Below are positions 10,402-19,900 of a stretch of 64,000 bases of DNA, in pieces (within the stretch, counting starts at the first letter, position 1; the number at the start of each line of letters is the position of its first letter). The stretch lies in contig NZ_OY821667.1 in NCBI RefSeq assembly GCF_963682185.1, positions 5,283,501-5,347,500 of the forward strand. Reading direction: 5' to 3'. A program made the translations under genes and the position numbers. The notes under the pieces were generated by a model. It did not search any database, was not told the origin of the DNA, and was given only the letters and a program-made list of their open reading frames with translations. The DNA is from an uncultured Cohaesibacter sp. (GTDB lineage Bacteria; Pseudomonadota; Alphaproteobacteria; Rhizobiales; Cohaesibacteraceae).

Positions 10402-12501
10402 ATGAAATATAAGATATCCAATGGAACACCATATCGACTGGGCGCCTTCTATGACGGTGAGGGTACCAATTTTGCAGTTTTCTCTGCAAATGCCAGTCAG
10501 ATTGATCTCTGCCTGTTTTCTGAAGATGGGACGAAAGAGATCGATCGGATTTCTTTGCCTGAAAGAACAGGTCCGGTCTGGCACGGCTATCTGCATGGCT
10601 TGAAACCGGGAACCTTGTATGGTTTTCGTGCGCACGGTATTTATGCACCAGAGCAGGGACATCGTTTCAATTCCAATAAACTGTTGCTAGACCCTTATAC
10701 GCGCGAAATTTTTGGCAAGTGGACTCCTTCTGCAACCTTGTTTGGATATCAAAAAGGGGCAAGCGGTGGAGACTTGACCTTTGGCGCAGCAGATAGCGCG
10801 GCTTGCGTTCCGAAGTCTGTCGTTTCGGATCCGGCGCTCAATGACTTTCTGCAAACCGAGGCGCCTGTCATGGATGGGCGCGACCTGATTTATGAAGCCC
10901 ATGCCAAGGGCCTCACCAAACTGCATCCAGACATACCCGAAAATTTGCGTGGCACCTATGAAGGACTCGCCAGTGACGCGATGATTGATCATCTTTTGTC
11001 GATCAATGTGCGTGCGGTTGAGTTGATGCCGGTGCATCATTTTCTTGACGACGAGTTTTTGCTCGACAAGAATCTGGTCAATTACTGGGGCTATAACTCC
11101 ATTGGTTTCTTCGCTTTGGAGCCACGTTATCTGGGCCCTGATGGCATTATCGGTTTCCGTGCCATGGTGCAAAAGCTCAAGGCGGCCGGTATCCAGGTCT
11201 ATCTTGATGTTGTGTTCAACCATACCGCAGAAGGAGACCAGAATGGCCCGACCATTTGCTTCCGAGGTTTGGACAATGCGACCTATTATCGCCTGATTGC
11301 CGGCCAGCCACGCTATTATGTCAATGACACCGGCTGCGGTAATACTGTCAATGTTTCGCACCCTTATGTGCTGCGCATGGTTCTGGATTCCCTGCGCTAC
11401 TGGGTACTCTGCATGGGGGTTGATGGCTTCCGCTTTGATTTGGCAACCACAGTTTGCCGAGAAGATTATGGTTTTGACCTCTATGGCGGCTTCCTTGATG
11501 CCATCCGACAGGATCCCATTCTCTCCACCGTGCGTCTGATTGCAGAGCCATGGGACATCGGTCCGGGTGGCTACCGTCTTGGAGGCTTTCCGCCAGAATT
11601 CTCCGAATGGAACGACAGCTACCGAGATACCACACGCCGATACTGGAAGGGGGATCCGCAAACAACGCCGGATCTGGCCTCCCGTTTGCTCGGCTCGGCC
11701 GACAAATTCGATCGGGCAGGGCGTCGTGCCTGGTCTTCGGTCAATTTCATTTCCGCCCATGATGGTTTCACGCTGGCAGATATCACCCGCTACAACAATC
11801 GCCACAATGATGCGAATGGCGAAAGCAACATGGATGGCCATGGAGCTAACTATAGTGACAATTGCGGCGCTGAAGGCGATACGAAAGATCCTGTCATTCT
11901 TGCGCGCCGCAAACGCCGTCAGCGGAATTTTCTGGCTACACTGTTTCTCAGTCAGGGTAGCCCGATGTTGCTGGCGGGCGACGAGATCGCCAATAGCCAG
12001 AAGGGCAACAACAACGCCTATTGTCAGGACAACGAAATCGGCTGGGTTGATTGGGCCAATGCGGACAATGACCTGATGGACTTCGTGCGTTATCTGAGTA
12101 GCTTTCGGCGTGAGCATAAGGCTTTACGTCAGGACCGCTTTTTGCATGGTGCCAAGCGTCAGCAGGACGATCTACGCGACGTGGAATGGACCGACTTTGG
12201 TGGCTTTTCACTCAAGTGGCGCGACCCAAGCCTTTCAAGCTTCTGCCTGACCTTGCGTTGTTCTGCCGAAGCACCGTCATATGAAAAAGACAATGATGTT
12301 GTATTTATAATTTTCAACCGCAGCAATGTCGCTGCCAGTGTCGTTTTACCCTCCTGTCCAGATGGATTTCACTGGGTCAGGGCCCTGGATACTGCACAAC
12401 AAACCCAACACCCGAGCTTGGAAACACAGCAGGATTCCACCGAAATTTCGGGTTCCTCCGTCGTTGCCCTGATACTAGAAGCGGATACTGCAAACACATG
12501 A
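10402..12501 (+). CDS. glgX: Glycogen debranching enzyme GlgX
   Basis: GlgX (GH13, isoamylase-type) hydrolyses the alpha-1,6 branches left after phosphorylase action. The 699-residue protein has an N-terminal CBM48-like segment (YRLGAFYDGEGTNFAVFSAN) and the GH13 triad: Asp346 in GVDGFRFDLA, Glu382 in LIAEPWDIG, Asp454 in FISAHDGFTL. I chose ATG 10402 rather than TTG 10399 because TAGGA lies about 10 bases upstream of the ATG. The stop overlaps the malQ start by four bases (ATGA), indicating translational coupling. Confidence 0.96.
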   Translation: MKYKISNGTPYRLGAFYDGEGTNFAVFSANASQIDLCLFSEDGTKEIDRISLPERTGPVWHGYLHGLKPGTLYGFRAHGIYAPEQGHRFNSNKLLLDPYTREIFGKWTPSATLFGYQKGASGGDLTFGAADSAACVPKSVVSDPALNDFLQTEAPVMDGRDLIYEAHAKGLTKLHPDIPENLRGTYEGLASDAMIDHLLSINVRAVELMPVHHFLDDEFLLDKNLVNYWGYNSIGFFALEPRYLGPDGIIGFRAMVQKLKAAGIQVYLDVVFNHTAEGDQNGPTICFRGLDNATYYRLIAGQPRYYVNDTGCGNTVNVSHPYVLRMVLDSLRYWVLCMGVDGFRFDLATTVCREDYGFDLYGGFLDAIRQDPILSTVRLIAEPWDIGPGGYRLGGFPPEFSEWNDSYRDTTRRYWKGDPQTTPDLASRLLGSADKFDRAGRRAWSSVNFISAHDGFTLADITRYNNRHNDANGESNMDGHGANYSDNCGAEGDTKDPVILARRKRRQRNFLATLFLSQGSPMLLAGDEIANSQKGNNNAYCQDNEIGWVDWANADNDLMDFVRYLSSFRREHKALRQDRFLHGAKRQQDDLRDVEWTDFGGFSLKWRDPSLSSFCLTLRCSAEAPSYEKDNDVVFIIFNRSNVAASVVLPSCPDGFHWVRALDTAQQTQHPSLETQQDSTEISGSSVVALILEADTANT

Positions 12502-14573
12502 ATCAAGACAAGCTGAACGCTCTTGCTGGTTTTTTTGGAATTCACACTGCTTACAACGATTTTGACGGCAATCTGGTTCAGACGTCAGTTGAAACTCAGT
12601 TGGCCCTATTGCGCGCCAATGGTTTGCATCTGGATAATGATGCAATGCTCGATGAAGCCATTGAATCCTATGTGGTGGCTGAACAGGATCGATGGTTTCC
12701 TCGTGAATTGATCACGGGGACAGGCTTTGACTATCAATGCAATTTCGGTCTCGGCGCCCGTTGGCATATCGAGTTGGACGAAGACCTCTCTGACGAGGTT
12801 AGACAAAGCATACCGGGTGAAGTCTTGTGCGGCATTGCTGAGACGCATATCTCCTTGCCGCCTTTACCATCGGGAATCCATCAGCTGGTCTGCGAAGTGG
12901 GAGGGCGGGTCGAGATAGTAACGCTCATCACGGCCCCACTTAAGGCACCATCTGTTGAGCAATTGACAGGAAAGAGCCGCGTTTGGGGGATCAATGCGCC
13001 GCTATATGGTTTCCGGTCACATCGCAATTCCGGCATTGGTGATTTTGAAGACCTGGCCCAGTTTTCCGAGTATGTGCAATCCCTTGGCGGGAGTTTTGTC
13101 GGCATAAATCCCGTGCACGCCTTGGGCTTTTCAGATCAATATGCCATGAGTCCCTATTCGCCGACGCACCGGGGCTTTCTGAACACCCAGCATATCGCGC
13201 TCGATCAGTTTTCCGGCATGCCGGCCTCACCTCAGCTTCATGCGTTGTTACAGGCGGTGGAAACGCAATGGTCAGAACTGAGAGCAAGTGATCAGGTCGA
13301 ATATCAATCCCATCGCGTATGTCACAATGCGGCTTTGCGCGATTTGCATTCGCTCTTCCTTGACCATGCCGATCAGGCGTCTCTCGACGCTTTGGCGACC
13401 TTTAGAGCTGAGAAAGGGTCCTATCTTGAGCGCTTTGCGCTCTATGAAGCTCTCTCTGATCATTACGGCCCAGAATGGCACCGTTGGCCAGTGCAATTCA
13501 GAGATCGCCATGAAGATGCCATACGAGCCGCCAGAGAACTTTATGCCGCGCGGATTGACTTCCATGTCTGGCTCCAATGGATAGCAAGCGTGCAGCTGAC
13601 CCAAACACAGCAACGGGCGAGTGGCAATGGTGGCTTGGGGCTCTATCTGGATCTTGCGGTTGGCGCACGTCGCGGAGGCGGTGAAAGCTGGTGCGAGCAT
13701 GACAGTGTCGCTCAGGGTATTTCATTAGGCGCGCCCCCAGATCAATTGGGGCCTGACGGACAGAATTGGGGGCTCGTTGCCTATGCCCCCAAAAAGTTGG
13801 CCGCGAACAAATACAAGTCTCTACGCAATATCTATCGCTCGGCCATGCAATATGCCGGTGTGCTGCGCATTGATCACGTGCTTGGTTTGAACCGCAGCTT
13901 CTGGATTCCCGATGGTGGCATTCCCGGTGCGTATGTAACACAACCACTCAATACATTCCTTTCCATTCTCTCCATTGAGGCAGATGCTTCCAATACGGCG
14001 GTGATCGGGGAAGATCTCGGCCTGGTGCCAGACGGCTTCCGCGATGCCGTGCAAGCGCATGGCATTTATGGCTACTCGGTCCTGCAATATGAAAAATGGC
14101 CCGATGGTCGTTTCAAGCATCCCAATGAACTAAGAGAATTCAGTCTCGCCAGCTTCAGTACCCATGATACGCCGACACTTAAGGGGTTCATCTCTGGATG
14201 TGACATCAAGTGGCGCGACCGGATCAGAGGCTCTGAGCATCCTTCTTCCGGAGCGCTGGAAGCGCGTGCGCACGATGTCGCGGCACTCGCCAAACTGGAT
14301 CCGGATGAAAGCACGCATGGCGATCTGAGCTTTGATCATCTCTTCAACACGATCCATGGGAGTTTGGCGCACTCGCCAGTTGCCATGTTGGCTGTGCAGC
14401 TGGATGATATTCTGGCTGAAGAAGAAGCCCAGAACCTGCCCGGGACCGTCGATCAGCATCCGAATTGGCGCAGAAAATGTTCACTGGAGCTAGAGGATCT
14501 GCCCAAGGACAAAGCCTTTGATGAGGTTGCTCAGATGATGAAAGAGAGCGGCCGAAGTCTCGGTGAATTGTGA
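12498..14573 (+). CDS. malQ: 4-alpha-glucanotransferase (amylomaltase)
   Basis: MalQ (GH77) disproportionates short maltodextrins, such as those released by GlgX, so that they can be used by GlgP. The 691-residue product is close to E. coli MalQ. Catalytic residues are visible: nucleophile Asp459 in LRIDHVLGL, acid/base Glu505 in VIGEDLGLVP and Asp557 in STHDTPTLKGF. It overlaps glgX by four bases and is the last gene before a strong terminator. GlgP, GlgX and MalQ together form a complete degradation route. Phosphoglucomutase, often found in such clusters, is absent here. Confidence 0.96.
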   Translation: MNQDKLNALAGFFGIHTAYNDFDGNLVQTSVETQLALLRANGLHLDNDAMLDEAIESYVVAEQDRWFPRELITGTGFDYQCNFGLGARWHIELDEDLSDEVRQSIPGEVLCGIAETHISLPPLPSGIHQLVCEVGGRVEIVTLITAPLKAPSVEQLTGKSRVWGINAPLYGFRSHRNSGIGDFEDLAQFSEYVQSLGGSFVGINPVHALGFSDQYAMSPYSPTHRGFLNTQHIALDQFSGMPASPQLHALLQAVETQWSELRASDQVEYQSHRVCHNAALRDLHSLFLDHADQASLDALATFRAEKGSYLERFALYEALSDHYGPEWHRWPVQFRDRHEDAIRAARELYAARIDFHVWLQWIASVQLTQTQQRASGNGGLGLYLDLAVGARRGGGESWCEHDSVAQGISLGAPPDQLGPDGQNWGLVAYAPKKLAANKYKSLRNIYRSAMQYAGVLRIDHVLGLNRSFWIPDGGIPGAYVTQPLNTFLSILSIEADASNTAVIGEDLGLVPDGFRDAVQAHGIYGYSVLQYEKWPDGRFKHPNELREFSLASFSTHDTPTLKGFISGCDIKWRDRIRGSEHPSSGALEARAHDVAALAKLDPDESTHGDLSFDHLFNTIHGSLAHSPVAMLAVQLDDILAEEEAQNLPGTVDQHPNWRRKCSLELEDLPKDKAFDEVAQMMKESGRSLGEL

Positions 14574-14600
14574 CGTCTCGCAATAGGAAACAGGATATAG

Positions 14601-14641
14601 AAATGGCCCGACGGAACATTGCCGAAGGGCCATTTTCTTTT
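14601..14641 (+). terminator. Terminator of the glycogen operon
   Basis: AAATGGCCC pairs with GGGCCATTT, with additional inner pairing (GG/CC), and is followed by TTTTCTTTT. It lies 27 bases after malQ and just before the convergent gene at 14663. The A-rich left arm may allow function in both directions. Confidence 0.85.
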
Positions 14642-14662
14642 GAACTCTATTCATCAGCCGCG

Positions 14663-14971
14663 TTAGCGACGACAGCCATATTGTCTTTCCCAATAGACAA
14701 TGGTGTCAACGCGTCTCTGCTGTGCTGGCGCCAGACGACCCCATGGAGCGTAGCAACGCGGACCGAAGACCTGACGCGCTCTGGCGGTTTTGAAACAGTA
14801 ACCTTGTCGGGCAAAAATCGCGTTGCGAGCATACCAAAGCTCGCCGCAGGTCATGTTGCGATAGCCCTGCGCAGCGGCCTTGTTTGGCCCCAACATTCCG
14901 TCCAACAATGGTGATATGAACATGATGCCAGCAGCTATCATGATGGTAGAAAATAACCGAGTCTTATTCAT
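14663..14971 (-). CDS. Small exported YARHG-domain-like protein
   Basis: The 102-residue product has an N-terminal hydrophobic signal sequence with a likely cleavage site around NKAAAQG. The mature part is LWYARNAIFARQGYCF followed by two further cysteines (GPRCYAPWG and the C-terminal YGCRR). The LWYARNAIFA block matches the YARHG domain (usual form YARNxIFARxGYxF), an extracellular module of unknown function. The four mature-part cysteines suggest disulfides in the periplasm. The gene is monocistronic and convergent to malQ. No reaction can be assigned. Confidence 0.8.
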   Translation of the reverse strand: MNKTRLFSTIMIAAGIMFISPLLDGMLGPNKAAAQGYRNMTCGELWYARNAIFARQGYCFKTARARQVFGPRCYAPWGRLAPAQQRRVDTIVYWERQYGCRR

Positions 14972-15110
14972 TAATCTGTCCCCTTGATCAATGGCCTAAC
15001 GGCCGCAATCCGCTTACCTTCTTGAGATGACAGTATAACCCGAAACGGATTGGGTTAACATTGATCACCTGTACTAGCCTTTCAAAATGCAAGGGGAACA
15101 GGAGGGCAAT

Positions 15111-15140
15111 AAAAAAGCCAGCTTTGTGGGCTGGCTTTTT
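15111..15140 (-). terminator. Terminator of the glutamate-synthase-like / diflavin reductase unit
   Basis: On the minus strand AAAAAGCCAGC pairs with GCTGGCTTTTT around a 7-base loop and ends in a T-run, 21 bases past the reductase stop. Confidence 0.88.
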
Positions 15141-15160
15141 GTTGGATATTTTCAACCGGA

Positions 15161-16915
15161 TCAATAGACGTCGCGCACGTAGCGCTTTTCCTTTTTCATC
15201 AGGTTGACATAGTCCATGGCACCGTCTTCGCTGAGACCAGCCTGCTCTGAAATCACCTTGTGCAAGGCGCGATCCACGTCTTTGGCCATGCGAGAAGCAT
15301 CGCCACAGACATAGAAATGACCGCCTTCTTCGAGCGCTGCGTAAAGATCCTTGGCATGCTCTTGCATACGGGTCTGGACATAGATTTTCTCAGCCTGATC
15401 ACGAGAGAAGGCAAGATCCAACCGGTTCAGAATGCCGTCAGATTGCATCTTGGCCAATTCGTCCTTGTAGATGAAATCGGTCTTTTCATGCTGGTCACCA
15501 AAGAATAGCCAGTTATATCCCTTGGCTCCGATTGCCTGACGTTCCTGAAGGAAGGCGCGGAACGGAGCGATACCGGTTCCCGGTCCGACCATAATCATGG
15601 GAACATCGTTATTTTCCGGCACGCGGAAGCTTTTGTTGGGCGAAACAAACACCTTGGATTTTTCGTTGCCGACACGATCAGCAAGGAAGCAGGAAGCAAC
15701 ACCACCATGTTTGCGCCCATGGCTTTCATAGCGCACGGAAGCAATCGTCAGATGCACGCTATCTGCAAACATCTTCGAGCTGGAGGAGATGGAATAGGCG
15801 CGATGCTGCAAAGGTTTGAAGAGCTTGATCAGCTCATCAACCGAAAAGCGTGCTTTCGGGTGCAGCCGAGCGACATCCAAAGAATCCTTGGACCACAAAT
15901 AGGCCTCCATGGCCTCTTTGTCGTTGAAATCGACGATATGCTGGAGATGCTCATCATCCGTGCGAGCCGCAATGGCCTTGATGAATTCGCTAGACGGCGT
16001 TGAAATCTCCAACTGGCTGAACAGCAGTTCTTCCAGCGACTTGTCTTTGCCGGATACGGCGGTATCACCGGACACACCCAAATAGTCCAGCCACTCTGAG
16101 ACGAGGGCAGGGTCGTTGGTCGGGATGATGTTGAGTGCATCGCCTGCAACATAGTTCGGTCCATCGTCGGAAAGATCAAATTCGTAGTGGCGAATTTCTT
16201 TAGCCGATCCTTCACCAGAAAGCAGATGATTGACCGTAACCGGCGCTTCGAACGGGTTCTTGCGCGTCCATTTGGATTTGGCCGGCTTGGCTGCCGCCGC
16301 AGCACTATGCGGGATCGGACCACCGGCATCTTCCGGCTTGTGTTTTGCGAGCTCTTCGCGCGCTGCGGCCATCCAGCCATCAGCACTTTCTTCAAAGTCG
16401 ACATCGCAATCTACGCGACCAGCCAGACGCTTGGCGCCCAACTGCTCGAAGCGAAGATCAAACTGTTTACCGGCTTCACAAAAGCCATCATAAGCCGTAT
16501 CACCCAACGCCAGAACCGAGAAATGCATATGTTCAAGGCGAGGGGCGTCCGCCGCCTTAAGGGCATCCCAGAAGAGCTGCGCGTTATCAGGCATTTCCCC
16601 TTCGCCATAGGTGGATGTGATCAGGAAAACGTAATTCATTTCAACCAGTGCGGAGACTTCCACATCATCCAGCGAAGCGACAACGGCGTTGACGCCTTCT
16701 GCCTTGAGCGTGGCGGCGAAGTCTTCGGCCAATCCTTCCGAATTCCCCGTCTGGGTGCCGAAAAGAATGTGAGCAGTGATGGTCGATTGGGACTCGGACG
16801 TAGAGGACTTCTTGCCAGCCAGCATCTGGGTGTGCAGCCCCGCATAGAAGCCAGCCAACCAGGACTTCTGGTCTTCTGAAAAGGGAGAGTCATCAGGAAG
16901 GAAAGGTATGGTCAT
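15161..16915 (-). CDS. NADPH diflavin reductase (CysJ / cytochrome P450 reductase family)
   Basis: The 584-residue protein is a diflavin oxidoreductase passing electrons from NADPH through FAD and FMN to a partner. Domains in order: a linker of about 45 residues, an FMN flavodoxin domain starting at HILFGTQTGNSEGLAEDFA, an FAD domain with RAYSISSSS, and an NADPH domain with GPGTGIAPFRAFLQER and YVCGDASRMAKDV, ending in the usual aromatic residue (VRDVY). It would normally be annotated as sulfite reductase flavoprotein subunit CysJ, but no cysI hemoprotein or other sulfur gene is nearby. It starts 58 bases after the glutamate-synthase-like gene in the same direction and shares its terminator. 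Service as that enzyme's reductase is an inference. Confidence 0.9.
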   Translation of the reverse strand: MTIPFLPDDSPFSEDQKSWLAGFYAGLHTQMLAGKKSSTSESQSTITAHILFGTQTGNSEGLAEDFAATLKAEGVNAVVASLDDVEVSALVEMNYVFLITSTYGEGEMPDNAQLFWDALKAADAPRLEHMHFSVLALGDTAYDGFCEAGKQFDLRFEQLGAKRLAGRVDCDVDFEESADGWMAAAREELAKHKPEDAGGPIPHSAAAAAKPAKSKWTRKNPFEAPVTVNHLLSGEGSAKEIRHYEFDLSDDGPNYVAGDALNIIPTNDPALVSEWLDYLGVSGDTAVSGKDKSLEELLFSQLEISTPSSEFIKAIAARTDDEHLQHIVDFNDKEAMEAYLWSKDSLDVARLHPKARFSVDELIKLFKPLQHRAYSISSSSKMFADSVHLTIASVRYESHGRKHGGVASCFLADRVGNEKSKVFVSPNKSFRVPENNDVPMIMVGPGTGIAPFRAFLQERQAIGAKGYNWLFFGDQHEKTDFIYKDELAKMQSDGILNRLDLAFSRDQAEKIYVQTRMQEHAKDLYAALEEGGHFYVCGDASRMAKDVDRALHKVISEQAGLSEDGAMDYVNLMKKEKRYVRDVY

Positions 16916-16973
16916 CTCTCATTGATCCGTCAATTGAAATTGATATCGAAAGGACGTCTTGGAAAGCAGGTGC

Positions 16974-19900
16974 TTATGGCACCTGCTTGACCAGTTCCTG
17001 GCTGGATGTCGCAGCAAACAAGCTTTCGAAATCCGGCAACTCGCCCATGGCTTTGCGGTTCAACCGATCCTGAAGCAGGATCCAGCCGTAAGTCCCGATG
17101 GAATCCATCAGGCGGACGTTCCGGTTGGACAGAGCCGTTTTATAGTCCTTCATGCGCTTGTCTGAAACCAGCACGGCTAGTTCCAGATCGGAATAATCTT
17201 CCAGAGCCTTGCGCGCGATGCCGGACAATTTCGTCATCAGGGTGAAATCCTCGGTGAGGATCAGCTTGCGAACACCGCTATTGAGGGTTTCCGCACTGAT
17301 TTCAGCACCGCGATAGCGCCCTTTGACGATCTGCTGGGCCATGTTGATCACGGTGAAATTGTTGATCAGCTCATACATTAGCTTGGTGTCGGTTTCACCT
17401 TGCTGAGGAATAATGCCGTTCGCAATCACCTTGCCATCACGATAGGCCAGCTTGAATTTGCGCAGTTGATACGAGACCAGTGCATTTGCAAGCTCTTCGG
17501 TCAGTTCCTTGCGTGGTTTGGCCTTCAGAATAGCTTCATAATTCTGATAGGTTTCAAGTGCCAACGGTGTGGCGAACTTGAAGTTGGCCATTTCGGTTTC
17601 GAAATTCTCCAGAAGGAACTTGGCTTTTTCCGAACCGGTGAACTTCACATGATGACGAAGCAGGCGCTTGACGGCAATCTGGTGAAGCTTGGCCCGGTCG
17701 CTATCGCCGTCAAGACGATGCAGTTTGACCGAGTCATGGCTGTAAAGTGATTCCAGCTGATCATATGGATCATACTGGTAGGCAACACCACCGGACATGC
17801 CGTTGCAGAAGCCCTTGCCAAAGCCACCAAGGTTCATGATGGCTCCGTTGGTCATATATTCGCCGCAGAAGTCGCCAACCCCTTCTACAACAGCGGTTGC
17901 ACCGGAGTTACGAACACCGAAACGGTCGCCAGCGCCCCCTTCAACAAACAATGAACCACTGGATGCTCCAAAGAGGGCAAAGTTACCGATCAGATAGTTT
18001 TCTTCTGAACCGCCACCCGGCGTATGGATGGCAATATAACCGCCGGATGCACCCTTGCCGACACCATCGTTACAGGTGCCAACATGATGGAACACCATGC
18101 CAGAGTTACAGAAGGCAGCATAAGACTGACCCGCCGAACCGTGCGTATGAATTTCAAGCGTTTCCTGCTTAAGCATGTTGCGGCCGCGATCATCGGTATA
18201 GACCATCGGCATGGACTTTACATGTTTCTCGGAAATCTCGTGCTGAAGCATGCGCTCGATATCGATCGCCAGCTGTCCACCGACCGTCTTGTTGCGGTTG
18301 TCCAGTTTTTTCTCGACAACGAGCTTGGCGTTTCTGTGATGGCGCTGAACGGCCTTGTTCTTGAATTCCTTCAAGAGCATGTCGTCAATCTCAAAATGCG
18401 CTTCCAGATAAACCGGCTCCTTGATGTGAACCTCGTTGACCACCTGCAACATGTTGCGAAGATCCATCTGGCCGATCGCGCTTGGATGCTTGATCAGATG
18501 CAGATAGTCAGAGCGGCCACGCGCTTCACGCATGCTCTTGAAGCCGAGGTTCGCAAGAATTTCGCGGCATTCATGGGCAATATTCATCAGATACTGACCA
18601 AGAGCACGCGGGTCACCATCGAACACTTCAGAGTTCGTCGTCAGACCAGCAGGGCATTTGATGTTACAGTTCTTCGCCATGACGCATTTGAGCATCATCA
18701 AGGCTGTCGTACCAAACTCGAAGCTGTCGCCACCAAGCAGGCAGGATTTGATCACATCTGTTGCGGTCTGGTGAGCGCCGGAGCAACGCAAGACGACCTT
18801 GTCGCGTAGACCATTGGCACAGAGTGCCTGATGCACTTCAGCAAGACCGATCTCGGCTGCACGTCCCGTGTTTTTGAGCGAGGTAACCGCTGCAGCCCCC
18901 GTACCACCGGTGTTGCCGGCAATGTTGATGACGTCAGCACCAGCCTTGGCAACACCAACAGCGATCGTGCCAATGCCTTCAGAGGACACGAGCTTGACGA
19001 TAACTCTTACACGTGCCGCTTTGGCGTCATGAATGAGCTGAGCCAAATCCTCAATGGAATAGGTGTCGTGATGCGGAGGAGGCGAGATAAGCTCGACCCC
19101 CGGCGTGCCGCCACGCGCCGCAGCAATCTCGACCGTCACCTTTTTGCCTGGCAACTGGCCACCTTCACCCGGCTTGGCACCCTGAGCGATCTTGATCTCG
19201 ATTTCTTCCAGCGTCGGGTCGGCCAGATAGCCGGTCCAAACGCCGAAGCGGCCGGAAGCAAGCTGCTTGATGCTGGAAGAGCGGATCGTGCCATAACGGG
19301 AATAATGCTCACCACCTTCACCAGAGTTGGAGAAGGCGCCGACCATATTTGCACCATGGGCAACGGCTTCATGAGCCGGAGCCACCAGAGCCCCATGAGA
19401 CATGGCGCCAGAGGCAAGCATCGCAGTAATTTCGTGAGCAGGCTGAACCTTGTTCAGAGCCAGCTTGCCATTCGGGCGCTTGTGGTTTGCCAGATAGTTA
19501 TGAGCGAGCCCCTTGGCGGTGATATGAATATGTTCGCCATCAGTTTCCATGGTGAGCAACTCGTCGCCGAATTGCTTTTTCAGGGCAACAGACAGGGCAA
19601 CCAGTCTTTCATGGGTATATTTGCTCGCAAAGAAGGCCGTAAAGCTGTCATCCTTATTGTGATGCACCCGCAAGCCACGCACATAGAAGTTGTTGTTGCC
19701 GATCAGATCGTGCCGGAACAGTTCGTGCTGGAATTCATCTGCCGTGGTTGCCCAGCTGATATCCGTCGGGAAGCTCAGCACGTCACGCAGAGCCGCAGGA
19801 CGTGCTTCACGTTCCTTGGCCAGTTCCAGAGCAAACTTGCGATAGTTTGGCGTGATTTTGAAGGCGTCGATTTCCTCAGGCGTACGGCGTCCAAAGCTGG

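Noticed and set aside
15161-16915. Assignment of the diflavin reductase as CysJ of sulfite reductase
   Set aside because: The fold fits, but no hemoprotein subunit or sulfur gene is present and the gene is linked to a glutamate synthase-like gene; I therefore give only the family.
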